Shown: positions 53,551 through 62,744, numbered from the stretch's first letter. The stretch is DNA of 64,000 nucleotides from Alphaproteobacteria bacterium (GCA_015062285.1 SUUY01000001.1:352693-416692); one strand, 5' to 3'. Made by a program: numbers and translations. The notes: a model not told the origin generated them from the letters alone.

Positions 53551-56178
53551 ATGAAAAGCAAAAAAACCTTGGTTAGTGAAGTTATGTCTGACGAAGGAGT
53601 TAAGACCATAGATGATTTGAATGTTATTATTGACCGAGTAAAAACCGCTCAAGAAGTTTTTGCCACATATTCTCAAGAGCAAGTAGATAAGATTTTTGCA
53701 GCAATGGCTCTGGCAGCAAATAATGCCAGAATTCCTTTGGCAAAAATGGCGGTTGCCGAAACAGGTATGGGAATAGTTGAAGACAAGGTTATTAAAAATC
53801 ACTTTGCGTCAGAAGAAATATATAATAAATATCGGAATGCAAAAACTTGTGGGGTAATTGAAAAAGATGATACCAACGGTTATACCAAAATGGCAGAGCC
53901 TTTGGGAGTGATTGCCGGTGTTATTCCGACAACAAACCCTACCTCTACAACTATATTTAAGACTTTGATTGCTCTAAAAACTCGAAACGGAATTATATTT
54001 TCACCGCATCCGAGAGCCAAAAAATGCACAATTGAAGCTGCAAAAATCATGCTTGATGCGGCCGTAAAAGCAGGAGCTCCTAAAAATATTATTGCCTGGA
54101 TAGATGAGCCTTCGGTTGAAATGAGCCAACATTTGATGGGACATGAAGGAATAGCTATGATCTTGGCAACCGGTGGCCCTGGTATGGTGAAAGCGGCATA
54201 TAGTTCAGGCAAGCCGGCATTGGGAGTTGGGGCAGGTAATACTCCGGCGATTATTGATGAAACTGCCGATATAAAAATGGCCGTAAGTTCCGTTTTGATG
54301 AGTAAAACTTTTGATAATGGTATGATTTGTGCTTCTGAGCAATCGGTGCTTGTTCATAAAGATATATATGATGAAGTGAAAAAAGAGTTTGAATATCGCG
54401 GAGCATATATACTTAGCAAAAAAGAGAAAGATAAGGTTGCAAAAACAATTATCCAAAATGGTAAACTCAATGCTGCCATTGTAGGGCAACCGGCATATAA
54501 AATTGCAGAGTTGGCAGGTGTTAAAGTTCCGGAAGAAACCAAAGTATTGATTGGCGAGGTTTCTAAAATCGGAGCCGACGAAGAGTTTTCTTATGAAAAA
54601 CTTTCTCCAGTTTTGGCGATGTATAAGGTTGATACTTTTGAAGACGCCGTATCAGATGCTGCCGAATTGATACATTTTGGCGGCAGGGGACATACCTCGG
54701 TGTTATATACTGCCGAGCACAACCGTGATCGAATTGCACATTTTAGTGATCAACTTGATACAGGTCGTATTTTGATAAACACACCGGCATCACAAGGTGG
54801 TATCGGTGATTTGTATAACTTTAGGCTTGATCCGTCTTTGACTTTGGGATGCGGATCTTGGGGCGGAAACGCAGCTAGCGAAAATGTGGGAGTAAAGCAC
54901 TTGATTAATATTAAGACTGTTGCTGAAAGAAGAGAAAATATGTTGTGGTTTAGAGTTCCTCCAAAAATTTATTTTAAACAAGGAGCAACCGGTTTTGCTT
55001 TGCAAGAACTAAAAGGCAAGAAAAAAGCCTTTATTATTACTGATAAGCCGTTGTTTGGTTTGGGATATACCGATAAAATTACCAATGTTTTAGATGAGTT
55101 GGATATTGCATACCAGATTTTTTCTAATGTTAATCCGGACCCGGATACAGAGACTATTGAAAATGCATTGAAGATTGTTAGAAATTTGGAACCTGATGTA
55201 ATTATAGCTTTGGGTGGCGGATCTCCTATGGATGCGGCTAAAATTGTATGGTTGATGTATGAACATCCGGAATTGTCTTTCCATGATTTGGCAATGCGTT
55301 TTATGGATATCAGAAAAAGAATATGTACATTTCCTGATTTGGGGCAAAAGGCAATGTTGGTGACAATTCCGACAACGTCGGGTACGGGTTCGGAAGTAAC
55401 ACCGTTTGCGGTTATTACAGATACAAATACCCACATTAAATATCCGATTGCAGATTATTCTTTGACTCCTAATATGGCAATTGTTGATCCGGATTTGGTA
55501 AAAACAATGCCAAGAGGTTTGGCGGCTGCCTCGGGTATTGATGCTTTGACCCACGCTTTAGAGGCATATGCATCTATTTTGGCCACTCCGTTTACAAATG
55601 GTATGGCTTTGGAAACATGCAAAATGATTTTTGAAAATCTGGCAAAGTCTGTAAATGATGGGGCTAATAATCCTCAAGCCAGAGAAAATATGCATTATGC
55701 TGCAACAATGGCCGGAATTTGTTTTGCACAGGCATTTTTGGGTATTTGTCACTCTATGGCTCATAAACTAGGTAGTGCTTATGGAATAGCTCATGGTGTG
55801 GCCAATGCTTTGCTCATTTGTCAGGTGATTGAATTTAACTCAACAGAAAAACCGACAAAGCAAGGAATTTTTTCACAGTATCATTATCCTGAAGCTAAAC
55901 GCAGATATGCAGAAGTAGCTGATTATCTCGGATTAGGCGGAAAAACCGAAGATGATAAGGTTAAGCGTTTGATCGATGCTATTCAAAAGTTGAAAAAAGA
56001 GATTGGTATTCCTATGTCAATCAAAGAAGCGGGAGTTGATGAAGAAATCTTTATGGATGGTTTAGATGAGCTCTCAGAACTTGCTTTTGATGATCAATGT
56101 ACGGGAGCAAATCCAAGGTATCCATTAATTAAAGAAATAAAAGAACTTTATAAGCAAGCCTATTATGGCAGAGTATAG
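53551..56178 (+). CDS. adhE: Bifunctional acetaldehyde-CoA/alcohol dehydrogenase AdhE
   Basis: The 875-residue fermentation enzyme reduces acetyl-CoA to acetaldehyde and then ethanol, reoxidising two NADH. The N-terminal aldehyde dehydrogenase (about 1-440) has the catalytic Cys near 261 in NGMICASEQS. The C-terminal iron alcohol dehydrogenase (about 450-875) has GGGSPMDAAK near 555 and metal ligands around CHSMAHKLGSAYGIAHG near 732. The ATG at 53551 with AAAGGAGA upstream is used. AdhE is typical of facultative or strict fermenters and uncommon in respiratory alphaproteobacteria. Confidence 0.97.
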   Translation: MKSKKTLVSEVMSDEGVKTIDDLNVIIDRVKTAQEVFATYSQEQVDKIFAAMALAANNARIPLAKMAVAETGMGIVEDKVIKNHFASEEIYNKYRNAKTCGVIEKDDTNGYTKMAEPLGVIAGVIPTTNPTSTTIFKTLIALKTRNGIIFSPHPRAKKCTIEAAKIMLDAAVKAGAPKNIIAWIDEPSVEMSQHLMGHEGIAMILATGGPGMVKAAYSSGKPALGVGAGNTPAIIDETADIKMAVSSVLMSKTFDNGMICASEQSVLVHKDIYDEVKKEFEYRGAYILSKKEKDKVAKTIIQNGKLNAAIVGQPAYKIAELAGVKVPEETKVLIGEVSKIGADEEFSYEKLSPVLAMYKVDTFEDAVSDAAELIHFGGRGHTSVLYTAEHNRDRIAHFSDQLDTGRILINTPASQGGIGDLYNFRLDPSLTLGCGSWGGNAASENVGVKHLINIKTVAERRENMLWFRVPPKIYFKQGATGFALQELKGKKKAFIITDKPLFGLGYTDKITNVLDELDIAYQIFSNVNPDPDTETIENALKIVRNLEPDVIIALGGGSPMDAAKIVWLMYEHPELSFHDLAMRFMDIRKRICTFPDLGQKAMLVTIPTTSGTGSEVTPFAVITDTNTHIKYPIADYSLTPNMAIVDPDLVKTMPRGLAAASGIDALTHALEAYASILATPFTNGMALETCKMIFENLAKSVNDGANNPQARENMHYAATMAGICFAQAFLGICHSMAHKLGSAYGIAHGVANALLICQVIEFNSTEKPTKQGIFSQYHYPEAKRRYAEVADYLGLGGKTEDDKVKRLIDAIQKLKKEIGIPMSIKEAGVDEEIFMDGLDELSELAFDDQCTGANPRYPLIKEIKELYKQAYYGRV

Positions 56179-56282
56179 GTTTTTAGTATGAAAAAAAGCA
56201 GGGGCATTATGCATAAATGTCCCTGTTTTTTTGCTTGCATTTTAGATTGGCATAGTATATATACTGTTTCTACAAATATTAA

Positions 56283-56356
56283 TGCCTCATCGTCTAATGG
56301 TAGGACAGCAGATTCTGACTCTGTTAATCGTGGTTCGAATCCATGTGAGGCAGCCA
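56283..56356 (+). tRNA. tRNA-Gln (CTG anticodon)
   Basis: Acceptor TGCCTCA/TGAGGCA, anticodon stem GCAGA/TCTGT (one wobble) with loop TTCTGAC (anticodon CTG), T-arm ATGTG-side pairing with CGTGG around TTCGAAT, discriminator G and encoded CCA. Confidence 0.95.
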
Positions 56357-56556
56357 GCAAAGAAAACCTCCTCAAAGGAGGTTTTTTTGTGGCAAATTAC
56401 ATGAGATGAGAACCACGATATGTGGTTCGGATTCGAGCAAACGATGAAATTGTTTGCGAGAAGGTGAAACCCGATAGGGTGCGAAGTGCGTAGCGTTCGC
56501 ACAATCCATGTGAGGCAGCCAGTAAAGAAAACCTCCTTAAAGGAGGTTTTTTTGTG
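56338..56556 (+). repeat. Duplicated tRNA-Gln 3' end with terminator
   Basis: Copy 1 (56338-56391) covers the T-loop end, acceptor, CCA and terminator. Copy 2 (56503-56556) repeats it with about three changes, offset 165 bases. Between them are an inverted T-arm-like segment (GAGAACCACGAT) and hairpins GCAAACG/TGTTTGC and GTGCGAA/TTCGCAC. No gene lies in 56357-56572. Confidence 0.9.
56363..56388 (+). terminator. tRNA-Gln terminator
   Basis: AAACCTCC and GGAGGTTT form the stem, followed by a T run. A near-identical hairpin recurs 165 bases downstream, where it can also serve the converging MFS gene. Confidence 0.8.
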
Positions 56557-56572
56557 TGAGTGATTATTTTTT

Positions 56573-57733
56573 CTACTTCTTCTTTAGTACAAAAGGATAG
56601 ATCATACCGATAATAAGTCTGGCCACAATGATAATGCTAATGGCCGCATAAGGTGAATATATGTCAGCAATTATACCGGTTAGAGTAAAGACAATCAGGC
56701 ACATAATATTTCCTAAAAGTGATATTACAGATCCGAGAGTAGCTCGTTGACGGTCGGTAAATTGCTGTTGGAGTAGTGTGTTTTCAACGGTTAAAGAAAT
56801 ACCGTACATTATTGTCGATGAGGCCATTATAAAAGGAGTGATAGCTGTATTTAGTGCTAAACCTATTAATTTTATGAAAGCATTAAGGCTAATAGAAGCA
56901 AATAGCAATTGTAAAGATTGAAATTTACGAACAAATTTTATAGTGCAGAAACCGATGAATCCCATAAATTCTTGAAAGACTCTGACAATGTTAATCATCC
57001 ACGGTGAAATTAGTGTTTGATAATAGGCTCCGATAAAACGCCAATTTGCAGCATTTAAACTATGATGAATACTGGTAATTGCGGCAAGCTTAAATAACTT
57101 CGGTTTATGCCAAATGATCATCCATGATTTGATAAAGTGATTCCAAGGAGTTTCTTTTGAACGAATGTTTCGGGTAGGTTCTATTATTAGAGATACAACA
57201 ACAATGCGGAGCAAAGCCGGAACAACAGATAGCCAAGCTAATACGCTAATGTTGCCATAATAATACGCCAATGCTGCTAAGGCTGCACTTAAGCAAAATC
57301 CTAATTGTTCAAAACTTTTGTTAGCTGAGTAAGTGCAATCAAAATCGTGTTCAGATGACAGATCTTCTAAGGTTTCGTATATTATGGCATTGTCTGTTCC
57401 GGAAAGAGATGCATTTCCAAAGCCAACAAACAATGAGCCTAAGAATAAAAATGTAATATTATCGATATGTCCGGAGATTGCCCATAGCAAATATCCAATA
57501 AAGATTGCGGTCGTTCCGCTTATCAAAGTAAGCTTTCTTCCCAATTTATCTGAGATAATGCCGGCAGGAAGCTCGGATATGCTTTGCATGATGTTTAAAA
57601 CGGAAAATACCAGCATAGCGGTGGTATAAGATTTGGTAATTAAGGCAAAATAAATTATGGCTACGGCCGATAAAGGCCAGAAGCCACATAAAAAACAATC
57701 TATCTTAAATAAACTTAAATTACGTTTTAACAT
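56573..57733 (-). CDS. Major facilitator superfamily transporter
   Basis: The 386-residue product has about 12 membrane helices and the MFS loop 2-3 signature in ISDKLGRKLTLISG near 60-73. Family features do not identify the substrate; it looks like the drug or sugar efflux type. Charged cytoplasmic loops separate the two halves near 190. It is a single gene on the minus strand. Its downstream end lies within 20 bases of the repeated tRNA-Gln terminator. Confidence 0.85.
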   Translation of the reverse strand: MLKRNLSLFKIDCFLCGFWPLSAVAIIYFALITKSYTTAMLVFSVLNIMQSISELPAGIISDKLGRKLTLISGTTAIFIGYLLWAISGHIDNITFLFLGSLFVGFGNASLSGTDNAIIYETLEDLSSEHDFDCTYSANKSFEQLGFCLSAALAALAYYYGNISVLAWLSVVPALLRIVVVSLIIEPTRNIRSKETPWNHFIKSWMIIWHKPKLFKLAAITSIHHSLNAANWRFIGAYYQTLISPWMINIVRVFQEFMGFIGFCTIKFVRKFQSLQLLFASISLNAFIKLIGLALNTAITPFIMASSTIMYGISLTVENTLLQQQFTDRQRATLGSVISLLGNIMCLIVFTLTGIIADIYSPYAAISIIIVARLIIGMIYPFVLKKK

Positions 57734-57832
57734 GAGGATGAAGGTATATGAAAAAACTTAAAATTATGTAAAATAAATAGACAATATGTGGTATTTTGTG
57801 CTATTATATAGAAAAACTATGGTCAGGCGGTT

Positions 57833-58102
57833 ATGATTTTGAAAAAAGTATTGTTTATTGTTTTTGTGTTTTTACTTTCAAGTTGTGTTTCATATTATGA
57901 TGAATATGAGCAAAGCTACTATGGTAATTATGGAGAATATTCTTACCATAATGCACCTTTGCGAGTTAAACCCCTGACTTATAATGATTTTTATATGTTG
58001 GATAACCATCCGCGAGATTATTTTAATTCTCAATTTTGGTCCGGTGCTAATGATATAAGTCGATTTGCAATACATAATTTATTTCAAGCTTTAATACGAT
58101 AA
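57833..58102 (+). CDS. Small Tyr-rich lipoprotein
   Basis: The 89-residue product has a lipoprotein signal (MILKKVLFIVFVFLLSSC) and a Tyr/Asn/Glu-rich mature part (YYDEYEQSYYGNYGEYSYHN). No family is recognised. It precedes the Mla-type operon by 64 bases, with a candidate promoter in between, so it may or may not belong to it functionally. Confidence 0.65.
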   Translation: MILKKVLFIVFVFLLSSCVSYYDEYEQSYYGNYGEYSYHNAPLRVKPLTYNDFYMLDNHPRDYFNSQFWSGANDISRFAIHNLFQALIR

Positions 58103-58106
58103 AAAC

Positions 58107-58134
58107 TTGACAATTAAACTTATGATAATACTTT
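58107..58134 (+). promoter_or_regulatory. Candidate promoter of the Mla-type operon
   Basis: TTGACA at 58107-58112 and TACTTT at 58129-58134 are spaced by 16 bases, 32 bases before the GTG start. Confidence 0.45.
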
Positions 58135-58166
58135 AAATTAAACTGTTTTTATTTAAGGTAAGGTTT

Positions 58167-59279
58167 GTGCAATTAAAATCAGACAGCAAAAATGATGAAT
58201 TAAAATTAATTTTAAGCGGCGATTATTTGAATTATGACGATAATAGTGCCAAGTCTGCTTTGCGAGAAAAGGTTTCAAAGTTAAAATCTCAAGACATTGA
58301 AATTGATGCTACCCACTTAGGAAAGTGGGATTCTACTTTGGTTGTTGTTTTGTTTGAACTATATCGTACAGCACAACAAAAAAAATTAATAATAAAGGCA
58401 AATAATTTGCCGCAAAATTTGCAAAAACTTATTAATTTGGCTCTTGCAGTTGATCGCAAGCCTTCTAAAAACGATGAAAAAAAGCTCCCTTTTTTTGAAA
58501 ATGTTGGGGCAAAAACACTTGCGATATGGGACAGTTTGAAAAAGTCCGGTCTTTTTTCTTATCAAGTGCTGGTTTCTATAAAACGTTTTTTTGCCGGAAA
58601 AGCAGTTTTTCGGCAAATTGATTGGCTTTTTGCTCTTGAGGATTGCAGCTATAAAGCGGTGGGAATTATTTCTTTGGTAAGCTTTATGGTCGGGCTGATT
58701 TTGGCTTTTGTGGGGGCTATTCAATTACGGACCTTTGGTGCACAAATATATGTGGCAAGTTTGGTAGCAATAGGAATGACTCGCATTATGGGAGCTATTA
58801 TGGCCGGAGTGGTTATGGCCGGCAGAACAGGAGCATCTTATGCTGCAACAATAGGAACCATGCAAGTTAATGAAGAGATTGATGCCTTAAAGACTATGGG
58901 AATACCGGTGACAGATTTTTTGGTGTTGCCAAGAATTGCCGCTTTGAGCCTTACTATGCCATTGCTTACGATATTGGCAGATTTTATGGGAGTTTTGGGA
59001 GGAGCTGCCGTTGGTGTCGGTATGCTCAATATTTCGCCTAATGAATATTTGGATTATACGATGAACGCCTTATCTTTAGATAACTTTTTTGTGGGGCTAT
59101 TTCATGCTTTGGTATATGGGATTATTATTTCAATGTGTGGATGCTATTTTGGTATATATTGCGGAAGAAATGCAGATAGTGTAGGTAAGTCAACGACTAT
59201 GGCGGTTGTTTCTTCAATAGTTTTGATGATTGTAGCCACCGGTATAATTACTCTCTTGCTGGAGGTTTTTAAGGTATGA
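58167..59279 (+). CDS. mlaE: MlaE-type permease with N-terminal STAS domain
   Basis: The 370-residue product joins a STAS-like domain (about 1-100, IEIDATHLGKWDSTLVVVLF) to an MlaE permease (about 130-370). The permease carries GAIMAGVVMAGRTGASYAAT and MQVNEEIDALKTMGI, the family signature. In Mla systems the permease dimer moves phospholipids between the inner membrane and the periplasmic MCE hexamer. Fusion of the STAS part (MlaB function) is common in alphaproteobacteria. It starts with GTG and overlaps mlaF by 4 bases. Confidence 0.93.
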   Translation: MQLKSDSKNDELKLILSGDYLNYDDNSAKSALREKVSKLKSQDIEIDATHLGKWDSTLVVVLFELYRTAQQKKLIIKANNLPQNLQKLINLALAVDRKPSKNDEKKLPFFENVGAKTLAIWDSLKKSGLFSYQVLVSIKRFFAGKAVFRQIDWLFALEDCSYKAVGIISLVSFMVGLILAFVGAIQLRTFGAQIYVASLVAIGMTRIMGAIMAGVVMAGRTGASYAATIGTMQVNEEIDALKTMGIPVTDFLVLPRIAALSLTMPLLTILADFMGVLGGAAVGVGMLNISPNEYLDYTMNALSLDNFFVGLFHALVYGIIISMCGCYFGIYCGRNADSVGKSTTMAVVSSIVLMIVATGIITLLLEVFKV

Positions 59280-60031
59280 TAAAAAAAGCTCCGCAAATAG
59301 TTGTTAAAGACGTGACCATTGCATATGGTGATTTTGTTTTACTTAAAGACCTTAATTTTACCATTAACAAGGGTGATGTTTTTATTATTATGGGTGGTAG
59401 CGGTTGTGGTAAAAGCAGTTTGCTCAGGGTCTTGACCGGTTTGGTGCCAACTGCAAAAGGGCAAATTTTAATAGATGGCGTAGATTTTACCAAAGCAGAT
59501 CAAAATCAAAAAGATGAAATAATGAAACGTTCCGGCATATTATATCAGAGCGGTGCATTATTTAGCTCAATGACTTTGGCAGAGAATATAGCTTTGCCAT
59601 TACAGCAATATACAGATTATTCTTCCAAATTGATTGCTGAATTGGTTGATTTGAAATTGGCGTTGGTTGGTTTGTACGGATTTGGAGATTTTTATCCGTC
59701 TGAGATTAGCGGAGGAATGAAAAAACGAGCCGGTTTAGCAAGAGCGTTGGCGTTGGATCCGGAAATCGTTTATTTTGATGAACCTTCTGCCGGATTAGAT
59801 CCGATTAGTTCAAAATTATTAGATGATTTGATTTTAGATATTAACAAAAGCTTGGGTACAACCATAGTAGTAGTTACTCATGAATTGGCTTCAATATTTG
59901 CAATCGGTAATAATTCAGTATTTTTAGATGCATCAATTAAAAAAATCGGGGCCAGCGGTAATCCGAAGGAGTTGTTGCAAAATCCTCCAAATGATAATGT
60001 GTATAAATTCTTAACCAGAGGGGAAAAATGA
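59276..60031 (+). CDS. mlaF: MlaF-type ABC transporter ATPase
   Basis: The 251-residue ATPase powers the lipid transporter. Walker A is MGGSGCGKSSLLR near 38-50, the Q-loop ILYQSGALF near 87, the signature SEISGGMKKRAGLAR near 139 and Walker B ALDPEIVYFDEPSAGLD near 158. The switch His is in VVVTHEL near 198. It is translationally coupled to mlaE by an ATGA overlap and followed 1 base later by mlaD. Confidence 0.96.
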   Translation: MIKKAPQIVVKDVTIAYGDFVLLKDLNFTINKGDVFIIMGGSGCGKSSLLRVLTGLVPTAKGQILIDGVDFTKADQNQKDEIMKRSGILYQSGALFSSMTLAENIALPLQQYTDYSSKLIAELVDLKLALVGLYGFGDFYPSEISGGMKKRAGLARALALDPEIVYFDEPSAGLDPISSKLLDDLILDINKSLGTTIVVVTHELASIFAIGNNSVFLDASIKKIGASGNPKELLQNPPNDNVYKFLTRGEK

Positions 60032-60032
60032 T

Positions 60033-60806
60033 ATGAGAAAAGAGCCCAATAAAAGAATGATAGGGATATTTATGGTAAGCGGAATTGTTGTCTTAGTAGC
60101 AACTTTTTTGGTATTTATAAATGAGAAGTTTTTTTCTACCGATGGTAAATTAGTTGTGATGTATTTTGAAGAATCTATAAATGGCCTTAATGAAGGTGCT
60201 CCGGTGGTATTTAAAGGAGTGAAAATCGGTAAGGTCGTTTCAATAGATTTGATTGCAAATTCAGATAACTTGACTTTTTCTATTCCGGTATATGTTCGGA
60301 TGGAACCGAGAAAAAATATAAAAGATAATGAATTTGATACCAGGGTTAAAGTTTTGGATCAACTGATAGATAAAGGGCTTAGAGCCAGATTAACTATGCA
60401 AAGTTTTCTCACCGGACTGTTGATGATAGAATTAGAGATGTTACCGGGGACACCGGTTGAGTTACGTCATCATGAGAAAGATGATATACTTGAAATTCCT
60501 ACTGTACTATCTCCAATAGGTGAACTTTCTAAAGGTATTCAAGACTTACCTATTGCAAAAAGTGTTGAGGAGTTTAATAAATTCTTTAACGGATTAAATA
60601 ATAAGATGCCAAATATTTTATCTCAGCTCGACGGAATGTTGTCTCGATTAAATAGAGCTGTTTCTAGCAAATCAGGAGCATCGGCTGATACAATAGCTAA
60701 TTTGAATAAGACTTTGATCAGTGTGGGAGAGGCGGCAAGATCTATGCGAAATTTAACGGATTATCTAGAGCGGCATCCTGAGGCACTGTTGAAAGGGAAA
60801 AAGTAA
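60033..60806 (+). CDS. mlaD: MlaD-type MCE domain protein
   Basis: The 257-residue product has one N-terminal membrane helix (MIGIFMVSGIVVLVATFLVF, about 9-28) and an MCE domain (about 40-130) with SINGLNEGAPVVFKGVKIG. The helical C-terminal part continues to GKK. MCE proteins form hexameric channels in the periplasm for lipid transfer. It lies between mlaF and the auxiliary lipoprotein gene with 1-base gaps. Confidence 0.93.
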   Translation: MRKEPNKRMIGIFMVSGIVVLVATFLVFINEKFFSTDGKLVVMYFEESINGLNEGAPVVFKGVKIGKVVSIDLIANSDNLTFSIPVYVRMEPRKNIKDNEFDTRVKVLDQLIDKGLRARLTMQSFLTGLLMIELEMLPGTPVELRHHEKDDILEIPTVLSPIGELSKGIQDLPIAKSVEEFNKFFNGLNNKMPNILSQLDGMLSRLNRAVSSKSGASADTIANLNKTLISVGEAARSMRNLTDYLERHPEALLKGKK

Positions 60807-60807
60807 A

Positions 60808-61380
60808 ATGAAAAAAATATGTTTAGTTGCCTTGTTTTTGTTGGCATCATGTGTAGGAACAACTCCTCCTTCAAAATTCTATGTATTAAATTCTATTAAT
60901 TCGACAACAAACACATTTGATAGTGCAAAGCTCTTTATCGGGGTTGGAGAAGTTAATGTGCCAATGTATTTGGACAAGCCACAAATGGTTATGAGAGATA
61001 AGAATCAAGTAGAACTTAATATATCTGAATTTGATAGGTGGAGTGAGCCATTAGGTGACGCTATACAACTGGCTTTAGCTGATGATTTGGCTATATACTT
61101 GCCAAATGCAACGGTAAAACCAACTTCATTTAGAGAAGAAGTATTTGACTATGTGGTATGGGTGGAAATAAACAGATTTGACGGAACTTGGAGGCAGAAT
61201 GTGGTTTTGAGTGCTTGGTGGAGCATTTTTGATAAGAACGGAAAGTTGGTGTTGCGTGAAAAGGCAGATCTAGCTCGTTCTTTAGGTAAAACATACGATG
61301 ATTTAGCGTTGCAAAACAGTGAATTAGTTTCTGAATTGGCAGAACAAATAGCCTCTAAATTGGCAAAATTAAAAAAATAA
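60808..61380 (+). CDS. ABC-type transport auxiliary lipoprotein (PqiC/YmbA-like)
   Basis: The 190-residue product has a lipoprotein signal (MKKICLVALFLLASC). It shows the PqiC-type pattern: SKFYVLNSI at the start, LFIGVGEVNVPMYLDKPQMV, and FDRWSEPLGDAIQLALADDL. Such outer-membrane-linked lipoproteins complete MCE transport systems. It is the last gene of mlaE-mlaF-mlaD and replaces the MlaC/MlaA role seen in other bacteria, neither of which is encoded here. Confidence 0.85.
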   Translation: MKKICLVALFLLASCVGTTPPSKFYVLNSINSTTNTFDSAKLFIGVGEVNVPMYLDKPQMVMRDKNQVELNISEFDRWSEPLGDAIQLALADDLAIYLPNATVKPTSFREEVFDYVVWVEINRFDGTWRQNVVLSAWWSIFDKNGKLVLREKADLARSLGKTYDDLALQNSELVSELAEQIASKLAKLKK

Positions 61381-61393
61381 ATAAAAAATAATC

Positions 61394-61417
61394 GAACTTT
61401 TTTTTGTTGTTTTCGTT
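61394..61417 (+). promoter_or_regulatory. Candidate ECF sigma promoter
   Basis: GAAC at 61394-61397 and CGTT at 61414-61417 are 16 bases apart, 24 bases before the first gene of the sigma-factor operon. GAAC-N16/17-CGTT is a common form of ECF-dependent promoters, so the operon may be self-activated. Confidence 0.5.
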
Positions 61418-61440
61418 TTAAGTAGTGAAAGGGGAATAAT

Positions 61441-61692
61441 ATGGATAATATTTCATCTTTGATAAAAGAAGCGAAACCTTTATATTTTGCTCGCAAGCGA
61501 AGAAGAAACATCGTAAAATCAACATCGGTTTTATTGTGTTTGTTATGTGTTGGATTTGCGGCCTACAGTCCTACTACATCTGATGTTTACAGTTATTATT
61601 GGGATAGCGAATTTTCTGTTTCTGATAATGTTTCGGTGATTGAAGAAATGGGATTGCCGACAGATGAATATGGTTTGTTGTTGGTCGGATAG
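61441..61692 (+). CDS. Small membrane protein, putative anti-sigma factor
   Basis: The 83-residue product has a cytoplasmic basic start (AKPLYFARKRRRN), one membrane helix (VLLCLLCVGFAAY, about 30-44) and a periplasmic tail with VIEEMGLPTDEYGLLL. It has the size and topology of CnrY-type anti-sigma factors and lies 8 bases before an ECF sigma gene. It is called by context; no family match is claimed. SD is AAAGGGG. Confidence 0.6.
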   Translation: MDNISSLIKEAKPLYFARKRRRNIVKSTSVLLCLLCVGFAAYSPTTSDVYSYYWDSEFSVSDNVSVIEEMGLPTDEYGLLLVG

Positions 61693-61700
61693 GTGACGTA

Positions 61701-62195
61701 ATGAAGCAAATAATCTTGGAAAATAGAGGGCTGATTCGTGCCATTATCCGGAAACTGACCGGTTCTTATAATGATGATATTGAGCAGGAAGTTTATATTA
61801 AGACTTGGAAAAATATAGGACAATACCACGAGGAAGGAAAGTTTAGACAATGGATTAGTTGCTTGACGGCAAATGTTTGTCGGGATTATTTTCGCGGTAG
61901 ACAATATAAGCAAGGTATTTGTGAAAATAGTGAAGATGATGTTTTAGATAATGTTGCAGATGTTAGAACCCCAGAAAAATCTTTGAGTTCAAAGCAAAGG
62001 CAGAAAATAATATTGAAGGCAGTAGATGATTTGCCGGATAAATATAGAAAAATTGTAGTTTGGTTTGAATTTGAGGAATTAAGTTATGAACAAATTGCTA
62101 AAAAAACAAGTTTGCCACTTGGTACTGTAAAATCAAGGTTGAGTACGGCAAGAAAAATTTTGGCAGATAAATTGAGTTTTTTGAAAGGAGAATAA
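61701..62195 (+). CDS. ECF-type RNA polymerase sigma factor
   Basis: The 164-residue sigma-70 family protein has region 2 (about 8-75: RAIIRKLTGSYNDDIEQEVYIKTWKN) and region 4 (about 105-160: LPDKYRKIVVWFEFEELSYEQIAKKTSLPLGTVKSR), the usual ECF layout without regions 1 and 3. It should direct polymerase to a small stress regulon including its own operon. Flanked by a putative anti-sigma factor and a Spy/CnrX-like periplasmic protein, it resembles cnrYHX metal-response loci. Confidence 0.92.
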   Translation: MKQIILENRGLIRAIIRKLTGSYNDDIEQEVYIKTWKNIGQYHEEGKFRQWISCLTANVCRDYFRGRQYKQGICENSEDDVLDNVADVRTPEKSLSSKQRQKIILKAVDDLPDKYRKIVVWFEFEELSYEQIAKKTSLPLGTVKSRLSTARKILADKLSFLKGE

Positions 62196-62196
62196 A

Positions 62197-62592
62197 ATGA
62201 AAAAATTATGTGTAGCAATGTTGTGCAGTGTGGTGTTTTTTTCAAATATTGCAGATGGCGTAGCAAAAGAGAATAAAGCTTTAGCTCCGCACCCAAAAAT
62301 TGAGCATATGCAGAAAATGGAACAAGATTTGGCAAAAAAACTTTCGCTTACCGATGCTCAACAAGAAAAAGCAAAAGAAATTCGTCAAAAAGGGCGTGAG
62401 CAAATGAAGGAAATGCACAAAAAAATGCAAAAATTGCGCAGGGAAAATATGAAAGAATTTGAAGATATTCTAACTGAAGAACAGAAAGAAAAATTTGAAG
62501 CGATAAAAAAAGAACGCAAAAAAATGCATAAAAAACATATGCAAATCAAAAAGCAAGTTGTTAGGGATTCTGTGGTTTCTGAAATTAAATAA
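62197..62592 (+). CDS. Spy/CpxP/CnrX-like periplasmic LTxxQ protein
   Basis: The 131-residue product has a signal peptide (MKKLCVAMLCSVVFFSNIADG) and a helical mature part with two LTxxQ-type motifs, LSLTDAQQEKAKEI near 49 and ILTEEQKEKFEAI near 91. Members are periplasmic helical chaperones or metal sensors. It lies 1 base after the sigma factor gene. It may sense envelope or metal stress for this operon, or be its main output; this is inference. Confidence 0.8.
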   Translation: MKKLCVAMLCSVVFFSNIADGVAKENKALAPHPKIEHMQKMEQDLAKKLSLTDAQQEKAKEIRQKGREQMKEMHKKMQKLRRENMKEFEDILTEEQKEKFEAIKKERKKMHKKHMQIKKQVVRDSVVSEIK

Positions 62593-62638
62593 TGCAAAAT
62601 GTACTTTTATCCCAAGTATATATTTTTTAATTGTTTTT

Positions 62639-62667
62639 TTGCATGATTTAGGTAGTATGTATAGTAA
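62639..62667 (+). promoter_or_regulatory. Candidate promoter of the first flagellin gene
   Basis: TTGCAT at 62639-62644 and TAGTAA at 62662-62667 are 17 bases apart. The leader is about 70 bases. Confidence 0.4.
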
Positions 62668-62744
62668 TAAGATTTTTTTAGAATAAAAAGTTTTATGTGC
62701 GGTGTTGCTATGACCGTAAGAATTTATAAACTAGGAGGAAAGTA

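Noticed and set aside
62660..62744. Sigma-28 (FliA) promoter for flagellin
   Set aside because: TAAA-like and AAGTTTT pieces occur, but no GCCGATAA-type element at the right distance; a sigma-70-like pair fits better.
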